The notes: generated by a model from the letters alone, not told the origin. DNA of 64,000 nucleotides from Arcanobacterium bovis (GCF_004331995.1 NZ_SJDT01000005.1:1-64000); one strand, 5' to 3'. Positions 1-8,701 are shown, counted from the stretch's first letter. Numbers and translations: made by a program.

Positions 1-263
1 AAATGCGGCTATAATTAGCCCAACTTCCAACATTAGTACCCTGACTTTTCCTTATAAAGACGCCAAGAAACCCAAGTTTAAAACCCACTTTCTGACGCTT
101 AGCCCGACGCTTACCCCCTCCGAAATTTGTATGCCAATAAAGTCATACACAGTGAAACACCGCACGTGTTCTAGGACGTAATACGTAACATATTGCGTTC
201 AGCATTACACTGCGAGTAGTCTAAGTCTTGAATGAATTTTGTTTGCAGAATGGAGCAGGAGGG

Positions 264-542
264 TTGAGAATACAGATTCACCCTAATGCATTCAAACATG
301 GGCTCACCCATGAGCAAATTTTGAGCGCATACGAGACAGGAAACGACGTCCTAGTAGGTCGTAAACGAGGCGAAAAAGCCTGTCCACCACGGTGGGCAAT
401 GATCGGTTTCGATAACGTCGGCAGGGCTATAGAACTTGTGTTCATACACACCGATACAGGGATTTTAATCTTCCACGCCAACTATTTAACTACGGGATTC
501 AGGAAGGAATACAACGATGGATTACGTCGCAGCAAGCGGTGA
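264..542 (+). CDS. Putative toxin of a type II toxin-antitoxin pair
   Basis: Small basic protein of about 92 residues ending in an Arg/Lys-rich tail (GLRRSKR). I read it as the toxin partner because it is small, basic, and overlaps a downstream ribbon-helix-helix-like protein. It looks like small actinobacterial BrnT-like/DUF4258-like toxins (an N-terminal KHGL motif, a central V-G-R-K-R segment, then IELVFIHTDTG). A TTG at 264 has GGAG at 252-255 eight bases upstream, which is better placed than the in-frame TTG at 228. Directly repeated ACGTAA units at 176-188 could be an operator, but this is weak. No partner genes lie to the left within the window. Function and family are inferred from size, charge and context, and nuclease activity is not shown. 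Confidence 0.6.
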   Translation: MRIQIHPNAFKHGLTHEQILSAYETGNDVLVGRKRGEKACPPRWAMIGFDNVGRAIELVFIHTDTGILIFHANYLTTGFRKEYNDGLRRSKR

Positions 543-768
543 AAAGTTCACTGACGCAGACATTCTTCAATGGGCACAAGACGCCGAAAACGGCTTCCCT
601 GACTATGACTTTGAACCAGTTGACGGCCGCCCATGGGAAGTAAAAACTGAACCCATGGTAACCAAAACTATCCGTGTTCCAGTTTCACTATGGAATCGGA
701 TCGAACAGCAAGCCCGAGCACGTGGGGTTAGCGTTTCAGAAATGGCACGCGAAAAACTCCGCGCATAA
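517..768 (+). CDS. Putative ribbon-helix-helix antitoxin
   Basis: An 83-residue protein overlapping the toxin-like gene by 26 bp, with AGGAAGG at 501-507 setting the ATG at 517. The N-terminal half is acidic (DADILQWAQDAENG, then FPDYDFEP) and would suit toxin binding. The C-terminal half, TIRVPVSLWNRIEQQARARG followed by VSVSEMAREKLRA, reads as a ribbon-helix-helix DNA-binding fold: a beta strand, then helix-turn-helix with hydrophobic spacing. This architecture is typical of actinobacterial CopG/BrnA-like antitoxins. The pair probably autorepresses its own promoter. A 15-bp segment in its 3' end (708-722) recurs just downstream at 817-831. The antitoxin role is inferred from fold and gene overlap. 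Confidence 0.65.
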   Translation: MDYVAASGEKFTDADILQWAQDAENGFPDYDFEPVDGRPWEVKTEPMVTKTIRVPVSLWNRIEQQARARGVSVSEMAREKLRA

Positions 769-951
769 AGGCCTTGATCTCGTTCGGCTGATACCTAAAG
801 AATCGCCTAAGTTAGGGCAAGCCCGAGCACGCGAGCGCAAGTTCCAAATTTCGACATTTCACCCATTGGATAGCAATACCCCCAATTAGCTATTTCCCTT
901 ATCCTTTCACTAAGCAAACCTATGCTGAGCAGGAAAATTAAGGAGTACTAT

Positions 952-2289
952 ATGGATGCATTGCTGGAAAAGATCTATCGGGATTCACTTCATCGCAACG
1001 GCGCACAACCCGAATTCCAACAAGCAGTTTCCGAAGTTATCACCAGCATCGAACCACTGCTCACAACACGTCCAGAATATCGTGATGCCGCGATTCTCGA
1101 GCGAATGATCGAGCCGGAACGTCAGATCATGTTTCGAGTTGCATGGCAGGACGACGCCGGAAAAGTGCACGTCAACCGTGGTTACCGCATCGAATTCAAC
1201 TCCGCACTTGGCCCTTACAAAGGCGGTCTGCGCTTCCATCCAACTGTGAATCTCTCGGTGATTAAGTTCCTCGGTTTCGAACAGATCTTTAAGAATGCCC
1301 TCACTGGCCAGCAAATTGGCGGTGCCAAAGGCGGCTCCGACTTCGATCCACACGGAAAGTCCAACGCCGAAATCATGCGTTTTTGCCAGGCATTCATGAC
1401 CGAACTGTATCGCCACATCGGCCCTAATACCGACGTTCCCGCAGGCGACATTGGCGTAGGCGGACGAGAAATCGGCTATCTATACGGTCAATACAAGCGG
1501 ATTACCAACCGTTTTGACGCCGGAGTACTCACCGGCAAAGGCACAAACTGGGGTGGATCCTTGGCTCGTACCGAAGCAACCGGATACGGCACCGTGCTCT
1601 TCGCCCAAAACATGCTCCAAACGCAAGGTCAAAGCCTAGACGGCAAAACCGTAGCTATCTCTGGTTCTGGCAATGTTGCCATTTATGCAGCTCAAAAGGC
1701 ACAAAACCTCGGTGCGAACGTCGTCACCGTTTCCGATTCGGGCGGAAGCGTCTTTGATCCGGAAGGCATCGACGTCGCCCTCCTGCAGCAGATTAAGGAA
1801 GTGGAACGCGGTCGTATCAGTGAGTACGCGAGTCGACGTCGGAGTGCTGAGTATCGCGAAGGTGCAAAACCGTGGGGAGTTCCGGCACAAATCGCATTGC
1901 CATGCGCAACGCAAAACGAAGTCGATCTTGACGATTTTTCCCAGATGGTCGACGGCGGTGTGGAACTCATCGCCGAAGGTGCCAATATGCCTTTGACTCA
2001 TGCAGCGATTGAAGCAGCTAAAGAGTCGCACGTGATGTACGCACCCGGAAAGGCAGCTAATGCGGGCGGAGTTGCCACGTCAGCTCTTGAAATGCAGCAA
2101 AATGCCGGAATGGCTCAATGGCCATTTGAGGTAGTTGAAGAAAAACTTGAAGCAATCATGGCCGATATTCACAACACATGTTTGGAAGCCGCCGAGGAAG
2201 TTGGCAAACCTGGCGACTACCAAGTTGGCGCAAATATCGCCGGCTTCAAGAAAGTTGCCCAGGCCATGCTCGATCAAGGAATTATGTGA
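952..2289 (+). CDS. gdhA: NADP-specific glutamate dehydrogenase
   Basis: Catalyses reductive amination of 2-oxoglutarate to glutamate, the cytosolic entry point for ammonia. The 445-residue length is standard for hexameric bacterial GdhA. The substrate motif PYKGGLRFHP lies near residue 90, the catalytic-lysine motif GGAKGGSDFDP near 125, and a Rossmann motif SGSGNVA near 240. The ATG at 952 is chosen because AAGGAG sits at 940-945; an in-frame ATG at 922 has no such site. It is a single gene with its own promoter region, closed by a strong hairpin and converging on dapL. The enzyme is unambiguous. NADP preference is inferred from family resemblance. Confidence 0.95.
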   Translation: MDALLEKIYRDSLHRNGAQPEFQQAVSEVITSIEPLLTTRPEYRDAAILERMIEPERQIMFRVAWQDDAGKVHVNRGYRIEFNSALGPYKGGLRFHPTVNLSVIKFLGFEQIFKNALTGQQIGGAKGGSDFDPHGKSNAEIMRFCQAFMTELYRHIGPNTDVPAGDIGVGGREIGYLYGQYKRITNRFDAGVLTGKGTNWGGSLARTEATGYGTVLFAQNMLQTQGQSLDGKTVAISGSGNVAIYAAQKAQNLGANVVTVSDSGGSVFDPEGIDVALLQQIKEVERGRISEYASRRRSAEYREGAKPWGVPAQIALPCATQNEVDLDDFSQMVDGGVELIAEGANMPLTHAAIEAAKESHVMYAPGKAANAGGVATSALEMQQNAGMAQWPFEVVEEKLEAIMADIHNTCLEAAEEVGKPGDYQVGANIAGFKKVAQAMLDQGIM

Positions 2290-2345
2290 GCGCAGATCAA
2301 ACCAACTTATAGAACAAGCTCATAGCCTGTATCAATGCCTAAACT

Positions 2346-2380
2346 AAAGGGAGAGATTCTCGCTGAGAATCTCTCCCTTT
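2346..2380. terminator. Bidirectional hairpin terminator between gdhA and dapL
   Basis: A perfect 16-bp inverted repeat (2346-2361 with 2365-2380) around a 3-base loop. The arms begin with AAA and end with TTT, so either strand gives a hairpin with a short A/U flank. It lies between convergent genes and can end both transcripts. Confidence 0.85.
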
Positions 2381-2385
2381 AAAAA

Positions 2386-3546
2386 CTAAGCCATTGCGCT
2401 GCGCATTCGCTCTACTGCTTCGAGTAGGCGATCGTCAGGAGTCGTCAACGAAATCCGGATATACCCCTCGCCGTCAGGACCATATCCGCTACCCGGCGTC
2501 ACGATCACATGTGCTTTCTCCAGCAACTTCGTGGCAAAGGATTCCGACGTCTCCCCTTTTGGAACTCGCGCCCACACGTAAATCGTAGCTTTTGGCGCTT
2601 CTACCTGCATACCAATCGCACGCAAGGCGTCAACCACCAGATCGCGCCGGTGCTGATAAATGCTATTCATCTGCGCAACAAACTCGTCAGATTCAAGCAA
2701 TGCTACGCATCCTGCCTCCTGAATCGCGGTGAACTGCCCCGAATCGAGGTTGTTCTTCACCGTTCCCAAGGCTTTAACTGCCTGCTCATTGCCACATGCA
2801 AAAGCGATACGCCAGCCCGTCATATTGTATGGCTTGGAGAGACTGAAAAATTCAATGCACACATCTTTCGCCCCTGGCCGCTCCAGTATCGACGGCGCCA
2901 CATATCCCTCGAACGACAGATCCGCGTATGCGTTATCATGGGCGAGCAAAATGCCATGCTGCTTACAGAATGCGATTGCCTTGTCGAAGTATTCCACTGG
3001 CGCAATAGCTCCCGTGGGATTATTGGGGTATCCCAAGAACATAATTTTCGCCTTAGCAAGCACCTCAGCAGGCACATTATCGAAATCTGCCAAGAAACCA
3101 TTCTCTGCCTTCATCGGCATGAAGTAGGTGTTGGCATTTTGTAGCGTGGCGCCAATCGAATACACCGGATAGCCGATTGACGGCGCAAGCACGTACTCAT
3201 CTGGATTAACAAACGCGGTGTGCAGATGCGCGATTCCTTCTTTCGAGCCGATCAGCGCAAGAACTTCCGTCTTCGGATCGACTTCCACACCAAAACGGTT
3301 CTTCATATACGTTGCCGCTGCTGTGCGGAACTCAATCGACCCAGCATAATCGGGGTATTGATGATTCTGCGGCTTTTGAATCGCTTGCATCATCGCGTCG
3401 ATCACGTGCTGCGGCGTTGGAAGATCTGGATCGCCAATACCTAGCGAAATCACGTCAATTCCCTGCTCACGCAAGGCATCACGCTTCCGGTCAATTTCCG
3501 CGAAGAGATAGGGTTTGATCTGGTTTAAGCATTGTGCCGTTTGCAT
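2386..3546 (-). CDS. dapL: LL-diaminopimelate aminotransferase (DapL-type)
   Basis: Fold-type I PLP aminotransferase of 386 residues. The PLP-lysine motif is SLSKPYNMTGWRI, with GYPNNPTG, a DNAYADL segment and a C-terminal GEGYIRISLT arginine region. The SLSK-YNMTGWR signature is typical of DapL rather than actinobacterial succinyl-DAP aminotransferase DapC. DapL converts tetrahydrodipicolinate directly to LL-diaminopimelate with glutamate as amino donor. It follows dapF by 9 bp with AAGGAG before its ATG, so the two consecutive lysine-pathway steps are co-transcribed. The neighbouring gdhA could supply glutamate. The DapL call rests on motif and operon and is less certain than the aminotransferase fold. 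Confidence 0.82.
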   Translation of the reverse strand: MQTAQCLNQIKPYLFAEIDRKRDALREQGIDVISLGIGDPDLPTPQHVIDAMMQAIQKPQNHQYPDYAGSIEFRTAAATYMKNRFGVEVDPKTEVLALIGSKEGIAHLHTAFVNPDEYVLAPSIGYPVYSIGATLQNANTYFMPMKAENGFLADFDNVPAEVLAKAKIMFLGYPNNPTGAIAPVEYFDKAIAFCKQHGILLAHDNAYADLSFEGYVAPSILERPGAKDVCIEFFSLSKPYNMTGWRIAFACGNEQAVKALGTVKNNLDSGQFTAIQEAGCVALLESDEFVAQMNSIYQHRRDLVVDALRAIGMQVEAPKATIYVWARVPKGETSESFATKLLEKAHVIVTPGSGYGPDGEGYIRISLTTPDDRLLEAVERMRSAMA

Positions 3547-3555
3547 AAGTTCTCC

Positions 3556-4485
3556 TTAAATTGTTCCTCTGAAAGACTCTGCGGCAGGGCCGGTCATATT
3601 CACCGCGCCACTTTCCGTCCACTCGATTTCTAACGTTCCCCCTGGTAGAACCACGTCCACGCGACGTCCGGTGCGTCCGGTCAAATATCCGGCGACGCCG
3701 GTGGCGCAAGCTCCCGTGCCGCACGCGAGAGTCTCCCCAACTCCGCGTTCGAATACGCGTGTGTGGAGTGCGCCGTCGTGCACACTAACGAATTCGATAT
3801 TGGACTTCTCCGGGAAAATCGGATGCGCCTCAAGAAAAGCACCGATCTTATCAATATCCATCGTGGTCAAATTCTTGCCCGATTCATGGTTGCCACTATC
3901 AAAGAGCGTATCGGGCAGATCGTCGAAAGAGTCAATAAACCAGATGGCGTGCGGATTTCCCATGGATATACAGGTGAAAGTCACATCTCCCCACGGGGTT
4001 TGTACCTGAAGATTTCGCACAAATTCGACGCCGGTTTCCGGATTTTTCGCTAAGCTCTCGCGTGGCGCACGAACAGGTATTTGCGCAGGTTCAAAGATTG
4101 GCTGCCCCATATTCACCGTGGCTGTGGTCAATTTTCCGGATTCGGCCGTGAAACTCAGCGACCGTGGCCCAGCGAGAGTATCAACGGTTAAGTTCCCACA
4201 GGTAGCGTCCACGTATCCTTCGTCAACCAAGAATTTCGCCGTGCAGCGCACCCCATTCCCGCACATCTGAGCCAGCGATCCATCGGCATTAATGTAATGC
4301 ATATACCCAGCTGATCCCGTATTTTTTGGCGGTTGTACTACGATCACTCCATCTGCACCTACACCAAAATGCCGATCACAAAGCTCACGTACCTGATCAG
4401 CACTGGGATCAAACGAGCTTTTCATGCCATCAATAACTACGAAATCATTTCCCAGCCCGTGGAGTTTTATGAAGTCAATCGCCAT
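3556..4485 (-). CDS. dapF: Diaminopimelate epimerase
   Basis: Converts LL- to meso-diaminopimelate, cofactor-independently, through two catalytic cysteines. Both are visible: MCGNGVRC near residue 75 and LACGTGACATG near residue 240. The length of 309 residues is slightly longer than the E. coli enzyme, which is normal for actinobacteria. The ATG at 4485 has AAGGAA a few bases upstream; the GTG at 4488 would be too close to that site. It is the first gene of the dapF-dapL unit. The promoter region carries a tandem 17-bp repeat at 4499-4534. In this group diaminopimelate may serve only as lysine precursor if the wall is lysine-based, but that is not visible here. Confidence 0.95.
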   Translation of the reverse strand: MAIDFIKLHGLGNDFVVIDGMKSSFDPSADQVRELCDRHFGVGADGVIVVQPPKNTGSAGYMHYINADGSLAQMCGNGVRCTAKFLVDEGYVDATCGNLTVDTLAGPRSLSFTAESGKLTTATVNMGQPIFEPAQIPVRAPRESLAKNPETGVEFVRNLQVQTPWGDVTFTCISMGNPHAIWFIDSFDDLPDTLFDSGNHESGKNLTTMDIDKIGAFLEAHPIFPEKSNIEFVSVHDGALHTRVFERGVGETLACGTGACATGVAGYLTGRTGRRVDVVLPGGTLEIEWTESGAVNMTGPAAESFRGTI

Positions 4486-4498
4486 CACAGTTCCTTTG

Positions 4499-4534
4499 AT
4501 TCACTACGTATTGGTTAATTCACTACGTATTGGT
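4499..4534. repeat. Tandem 17-bp direct repeat in the dapF promoter region
   Basis: Two exact copies of ATTCACTACGTATTGGT at 4499-4515 and 4518-4534 (19-base period). They lie directly upstream of the dapF start, with the ACTACGTA core containing the TACGTA palindrome. Either a double operator or a recent slippage duplication of promoter sequence. Confidence 0.7.
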
Positions 4535-4593
4535 GCAATTCTTGCAGGAATTTCGTCAATAATCTTGCTGTGCCCAGTTCGTGGACTCACCGC

Positions 4594-5754
4594 TCATCTC
4601 TTGAGTAGCGCAATAGTTTCGCTGTGATCAGTGTGCGGGAACATGTCGAGCATCTGCGCTTGCTCCACCGAATAACTCGGCATTTTTTCAAGATCAGCAG
4701 CTAGACCGCGCGCATTGCACGAAGAATAAATTACTGTAGGCACCTCAGATTCTTCGAGCCACTGAGCCATCTTTGCGCCAATTCCACGCCGCGGCGGATT
4801 AACAACCACCACCTCCGGCGTCGTCTCTTGTGCTCGCACCCATTCATCAACATCGCTCGCCACGAACGAAACGACTCCCGGAAAACTCCGCGCGGCTTGT
4901 TCGTTACCTGCGGCAACGGCGTCGTCAGACACTTCCACGCCCACCACATTTTTCACACCAGCTTGGGCGAGCGCCAGCGCAAAACCGCCCACGCCACAGT
5001 AAAGATCCCATGCACTGTGGGCGCCCTGTGCCCATTGAGCTGCTCGCGCGTAGAGAACTTCCGCCATTTCTGTGTTGGTCTGAAAGAACGACTGCGGTCG
5101 AAGCTCGAGCTCCAGCCGCTGCACGCCTGCCGTCATTTCTTGCGCAGGGTCAGAGACGACGATCGGCATAGGTAGCGAACTTTGCTCGCTAATAAGAATT
5201 TCTTCTGTTCCCTCAATGATCGCTTTGCGTTCGGGCTGCACATTCAAGGTGCAGACGGCGAGCATCGGCACGAGTTCGCGCAACCGCTCGTATTTTTTGA
5301 ATAGTATGCCTTGCACGCCGCGCCGCCGAGCTACGAATCGCACCATGAGCTCACCAGTTGTTGACTCTGTGATAATCACATATTTCAGCACGCCTGTGTC
5401 GGTCATGGGGTTGTAGGGCTGAATCACACATTCACGGATGAACTCAGCAATCGGCGCAATAGCCAGCCTAATTCCCGTGGTCGGGAGTGGACAGTTGCGC
5501 AGATCAGCGTCCGCAATGCCAAGTTTCGGTTGAGCGATACTGCCACTGACCACGAGTTTTACTTTGTTTCGAAAGGATTCCTGTTTCGAGGCGACGGCGG
5601 GAAGCCACACTTTTGCATCAATCAGCTCGCGCACAGTCGAAAATTTCGCAGCCAGTTGCTCGTTATAAGGCGTCTCCAAATGGGTACAGGAACGGCACAC
5701 ACCTGCCGAAAAATACTCGCAGTCAATTATTGGCTCGCCCATACGATCACCCAT
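4594..5754 (-). CDS. rlmC: 23S rRNA (uracil-5-)-methyltransferase, RlmC/RumB-like
   Basis: SAM-dependent methyltransferase making 5-methyluridine in 23S rRNA. The N-terminal iron-sulfur cysteines are seen in CEYFSAGVCRSCTH. The SAM region is WDLYCGVGGFALALA. The NPPRRG motif is followed by YSSCNA with the catalytic cysteine, and the C-terminal general base lies in DMFPHTDHSET. The 386-residue length and lack of a TRAM domain favour RlmC over RlmD. The start codon is two bases after the upstream HAD gene's stop, so translation is probably coupled. A second ATG at 5742 is possible. Exact target base (U747) is by analogy. Confidence 0.9.
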   Translation of the reverse strand: MGDRMGEPIIDCEYFSAGVCRSCTHLETPYNEQLAAKFSTVRELIDAKVWLPAVASKQESFRNKVKLVVSGSIAQPKLGIADADLRNCPLPTTGIRLAIAPIAEFIRECVIQPYNPMTDTGVLKYVIITESTTGELMVRFVARRRGVQGILFKKYERLRELVPMLAVCTLNVQPERKAIIEGTEEILISEQSSLPMPIVVSDPAQEMTAGVQRLELELRPQSFFQTNTEMAEVLYARAAQWAQGAHSAWDLYCGVGGFALALAQAGVKNVVGVEVSDDAVAAGNEQAARSFPGVVSFVASDVDEWVRAQETTPEVVVVNPPRRGIGAKMAQWLEESEVPTVIYSSCNARGLAADLEKMPSYSVEQAQMLDMFPHTDHSETIALLKR

Positions 5755-5756
5755 TT

Positions 5757-6401
5757 TTATCGTGCCACAAATTCTGCAACGGCCTTCTGAGCGCCGTCAA
5801 TACCAAGGAAATGGTGACTGTTAATGCCGAGCTTTTCGGCAGTATCGATGTTTGCTTTAGTGTCGTCTAGGAACAGAATGCGATCAGGCGTTGTTTCAAG
5901 GACTTTCACTACGTAGGTGAATATCTTTTCTTCTGGCTTAGCTATGCCCAACCCACAGGAGAAGAACGCTGGCTCAAACTCGCGTAACCAAGGTTTCTCT
6001 TCCCGAATCTTTGCCAGTAAAGCTGCGGGGATATTCGACAACAATGCAATTCGGGCACTGTGCTCGCCGTTCTTTACGCCGTCTTTCAGCTCGTAAAGCC
6101 ACTCAACCATAGCGTCGTCGTGAAAACGCCAAGATTCACAATCCGCCTCGAAAATCGCTTCCCAGCTCGGAAATGTTACACCAAGCTCCTCACCCATCGC
6201 CGATACGTACTGCGCAAAATTGATCCGACCGGCGTCAAGAGGAGCACGCAAATCACGATAGGATTGCCAAAATTTCACAGGCTCTACTGCCAAACTCTCA
6301 AGCTGAGCAGCTTTTTCGATCTCTTGTTTAGCGGCGTCGCTCTGATTGCGCATGAACAGGCCATACAGATCGAAGAGCACGGTTTTCTGAGGAAGGGTCA
6401 T
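5757..6401 (-). CDS. HAD-superfamily (subclass IA) hydrolase
   Basis: A HAD-type hydrolase of 214 residues. Motif I is VLFDLYGLF (nucleophile Asp11) in the DxYG form seen in haloacid-dehalogenase-like members. Motif II is ALLSN, the motif III Lys lies in GIAKPEEKIF, and motif IV is ILFLDDTKANID. The ATG at 6401 places motif I at the N-terminus as usual; an in-frame TTG at 6455 adds an unlike extension. It sits between a TetR-type regulator and rlmC, with two bases to rlmC, so all three probably share a transcript. The substrate cannot be told from sequence; phosphatase or dehalogenase are both possible. Confidence 0.8.
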   Translation of the reverse strand: MTLPQKTVLFDLYGLFMRNQSDAAKQEIEKAAQLESLAVEPVKFWQSYRDLRAPLDAGRINFAQYVSAMGEELGVTFPSWEAIFEADCESWRFHDDAMVEWLYELKDGVKNGEHSARIALLSNIPAALLAKIREEKPWLREFEPAFFSCGLGIAKPEEKIFTYVVKVLETTPDRILFLDDTKANIDTAEKLGINSHHFLGIDGAQKAVAEFVAR

Positions 6402-6473
6402 AAAGCAAAGTTTACGGGCATCACTATGCGAGCGCGAACGAGGAGTTGTTTTCAAGAGCGGAAGACGCCGGAA

Positions 6474-7118
6474 TCACACCGTAGTGGCAGACTCACTCGA
6501 TGCCGCAGCGAAAAGCCCCGAAATACCAGCCAAAACAGAACGCTTCACCTTTTCAAACGGCTCTCCGGCATCGAGGGACTTCATTCCTACATCGATTAAC
6601 GCACGGTTAATTCGCGAATGGAGCGACGCCGTCTGTGGATCAACTTGGGTCCACAGCAAAGTAACGCGGCGCGCAAATTCGATGTGGAAATCTGCCACGC
6701 TTTCGGAGTGGTACTCAGAACGCACCTGTGGCACATCTTGTTCTTGGGACGGGCGAGCGCTACGTGCCGATTTCATAACAGAGATAAGCCATGAATGGCC
6801 TGTGCTCTGCGCGAGTTCCAAGCTCACAACCGCGAGCGCAAGAATTTGTTCTTGCGGCGGCGCATCACGATCAATGGCGTCGTCTACTGACTTTTGCCAC
6901 TGTGGCAAATAGCGTTCCAGCACTAAAATGCGCAAATCGTCGATTGAAGTGACGTATCGATAGATTGAGTTTCGGGCAATTCCTGCTGCCTTTGCAACAG
7001 CACCAGCAGTAAGATCTTCTGGTCCGTGCGTGCGTAGGATTTCCTCAGCCGCATCCACGAGCTTGTCAAACATGATTCGATGATGCTCTTTGACCGTGGG
7101 TGCAGAAATGGATGGCAT
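6474..7118 (-). CDS. TetR/AcrR-family transcriptional regulator
   Basis: A 214-residue regulator. The N-terminal helix-turn-helix spans residues 15-60 and includes LTAGAVAKAAGIARNSIYRY, the classic TetR recognition segment. The C-terminal all-helical part is ligand-binding and unclassified. The ATG at 7118 is set by AAAGGAT seven bases upstream. It is first in a leftward set with the HAD gene and rlmC and divergent from the unknown gene at 7352. An interrupted inverted repeat at 7249-7289 in the shared region is a candidate operator. Ligand and regulon are unknown. Confidence 0.85.
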   Translation of the reverse strand: MPSISAPTVKEHHRIMFDKLVDAAEEILRTHGPEDLTAGAVAKAAGIARNSIYRYVTSIDDLRILVLERYLPQWQKSVDDAIDRDAPPQEQILALAVVSLELAQSTGHSWLISVMKSARSARPSQEQDVPQVRSEYHSESVADFHIEFARRVTLLWTQVDPQTASLHSRINRALIDVGMKSLDAGEPFEKVKRSVLAGISGLFAAASSESATTV

Positions 7119-7248
7119 GTCCCGATCCTTTCTATCGATCTCGTAATTTTGACACATTCCAATTATTGTTCATACTACTCGAGATTTACCCCGAGAAATA
7201 ACTGGCAGATCGATATCGTACTATGCAGCTACATATCCCCTTATCATA

Positions 7249-7289
7249 TTCAATAAATCACGAATCAGAATGTGCCCAAATTTATTGAA
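7249..7289. promoter_or_regulatory. Interrupted inverted repeat, candidate operator
   Basis: TTCAATAAA at 7249-7257 is mirrored by TTTATTGAA at 7281-7289 with a 23-base gap. It lies in the divergent region between the TetR gene and the gene at 7352. The spacing is wide for a single TetR dimer, so the regulatory role is tentative. Confidence 0.3.
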
Positions 7290-7351
7290 CGCTGGGAGTT
7301 ATACGCCCGAATCGACTCCCAATTCGTCGCAAAACCTGCAAAAATAAGATC

Positions 7352-8686
7352 ATGGATTTTATGACCTGGGCTCTCCAAACAGCTATTGCACACCCAGAAC
7401 TCAAGGACGCGCTCGTCACCTCGGACGATTCCTCACTCGATATCCTTTTGCCGGACGGCCGCGCATTCCGTTTCCGCCCTGGTGCACTTCTCAATGAGAA
7501 CGCCCCCGAGGAGCAGCGTACTGAAATCCTTAACAAACTTATTTCTATTGGCATTGCCCAAGCTGAGCATCCCACCGCCGAGGCTGACATACCCGCACAA
7601 ACGCAAGAAAATCCACCACAAACGGCACCTTCGCCACAAAGTTCAGAAATTCATGATCTGGGGCTTGATCTTGGCAAATCCACGGACCTTCCCGATCTCG
7701 CTGCGCCTGATGTCGAAGCTCCCATCGTGCCAATTGTGCGCGCGGCCGATTACTATTTGCGCTCTCACCAAGAAGCGGACTCAATGGTGTACGTTCCGCT
7801 CACCGATTTTATTGCCGCAGGTATAGCCTTTGATCTGCCGCAAACGATCCAGCCTGTTTACTATTCACAGATTGAAGACGACGCGCGCGAAGTTGGTGAA
7901 ATCCTCGCCGATTCCGTGCTCACTTTGCGTCACATGACTGGCTCGGTGCACCACACAGTAGAAATTGGCATGATCGACATTGTGGGCGCGCGGGTGCTCA
8001 CCTTTTTACAGCCGGCAAATTACGAGCTCTCATGGTTTTGCGATCTCGACATGATGCAGCAGGTAGCCGAGCAGGTTTCCGCTCAGTTTTCTGATGATAT
8101 TCCACTGTTCGTGCCAGCTTCACGCACGAAATTGTTCATCGTTTTTTCCGAAGATCCACATTTGGCCGATTTTTTCAAAGTTCTGCTCGCCCAACGCGAT
8201 TCCAACGAAGCAGTCTATCCGCTGCCGCACACAGTAGCTGCGGACGGCTGGCGCGAATGGGTGCCATTCCCTGGGTCTGAACTGGCAGAAGTGCTGGGAA
8301 CGCTACGCAACCAATTCCGCGAGTCTATCTATGCAGCTCAAATAAAAGAGATGAGCACATGGGGAGAATTTGGCGCACTCAAAGACTTTTCTTCTCGACG
8401 TCTGCGCAATAACGAGCGCGTTTCCACCACGGAATGGTCCAATATCGACCGGTTTGGTTCAATTCCCGACGCCGATTACATCATTTTCAAACGGGCACCC
8501 TCACCACACCCATGGGAAACAGATCAGGGTGTAAATCTGCCGATCAGGGCACATATCGCCCGCGAAGTGTGGCCCGAGGGCTTCGAACGTGACGAAAACG
8601 CCTGGCCACCGCGTTGGTTCGTCAAGGGCTTCCCCTCTGAGGAGCAACTAGATAAATTACGTGAATCTGCCGACCGTGAATTTTAG
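7352..8686 (+). CDS. Uncharacterised 444-residue protein, distantly DUF1444-like
   Basis: I do not firmly recognise this protein. It is soluble, acidic, and has no signal peptide or membrane segment. Residues 1-75 form one small domain. Residues 78-115 are a Pro/Gln/Thr-rich linker. Residues 125-440 form a mixed domain with an ADSVLTLRHMTGSVHHTVEI segment that recalls DUF1444/YtpQ-type proteins. The C-terminus is Trp/Pro-rich (ENAWPPRWFVKGFP). Start ATG at 7352 or 7361; the SD is weak. It is divergent from the TetR regulator and convergent with the symporter gene, so it stands alone. The DUF1444 resemblance is impressionistic. Confidence 0.6.
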   Translation: MDFMTWALQTAIAHPELKDALVTSDDSSLDILLPDGRAFRFRPGALLNENAPEEQRTEILNKLISIGIAQAEHPTAEADIPAQTQENPPQTAPSPQSSEIHDLGLDLGKSTDLPDLAAPDVEAPIVPIVRAADYYLRSHQEADSMVYVPLTDFIAAGIAFDLPQTIQPVYYSQIEDDAREVGEILADSVLTLRHMTGSVHHTVEIGMIDIVGARVLTFLQPANYELSWFCDLDMMQQVAEQVSAQFSDDIPLFVPASRTKLFIVFSEDPHLADFFKVLLAQRDSNEAVYPLPHTVAADGWREWVPFPGSELAEVLGTLRNQFRESIYAAQIKEMSTWGEFGALKDFSSRRLRNNERVSTTEWSNIDRFGSIPDADYIIFKRAPSPHPWETDQGVNLPIRAHIAREVWPEGFERDENAWPPRWFVKGFPSEEQLDKLRESADREF

Positions 8687-8701
8687 ACACGGCCGGCAGA
8701 T
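8665..8701. terminator. Hairpin overlapping the stop codon of the 7352 gene
   Basis: A 14-bp stem with one mismatch (8665-8678 with 8688-8701) around a 9-base loop that contains the TAG stop. It lies between convergent genes. There is no clear U-tract. Confidence 0.6.

Noticed and set aside
674-889. Open frame overlapping the antitoxin gene
   Set aside because: Out of frame with the antitoxin and lacks an RBS; the repeated 15-mer explains part of it.
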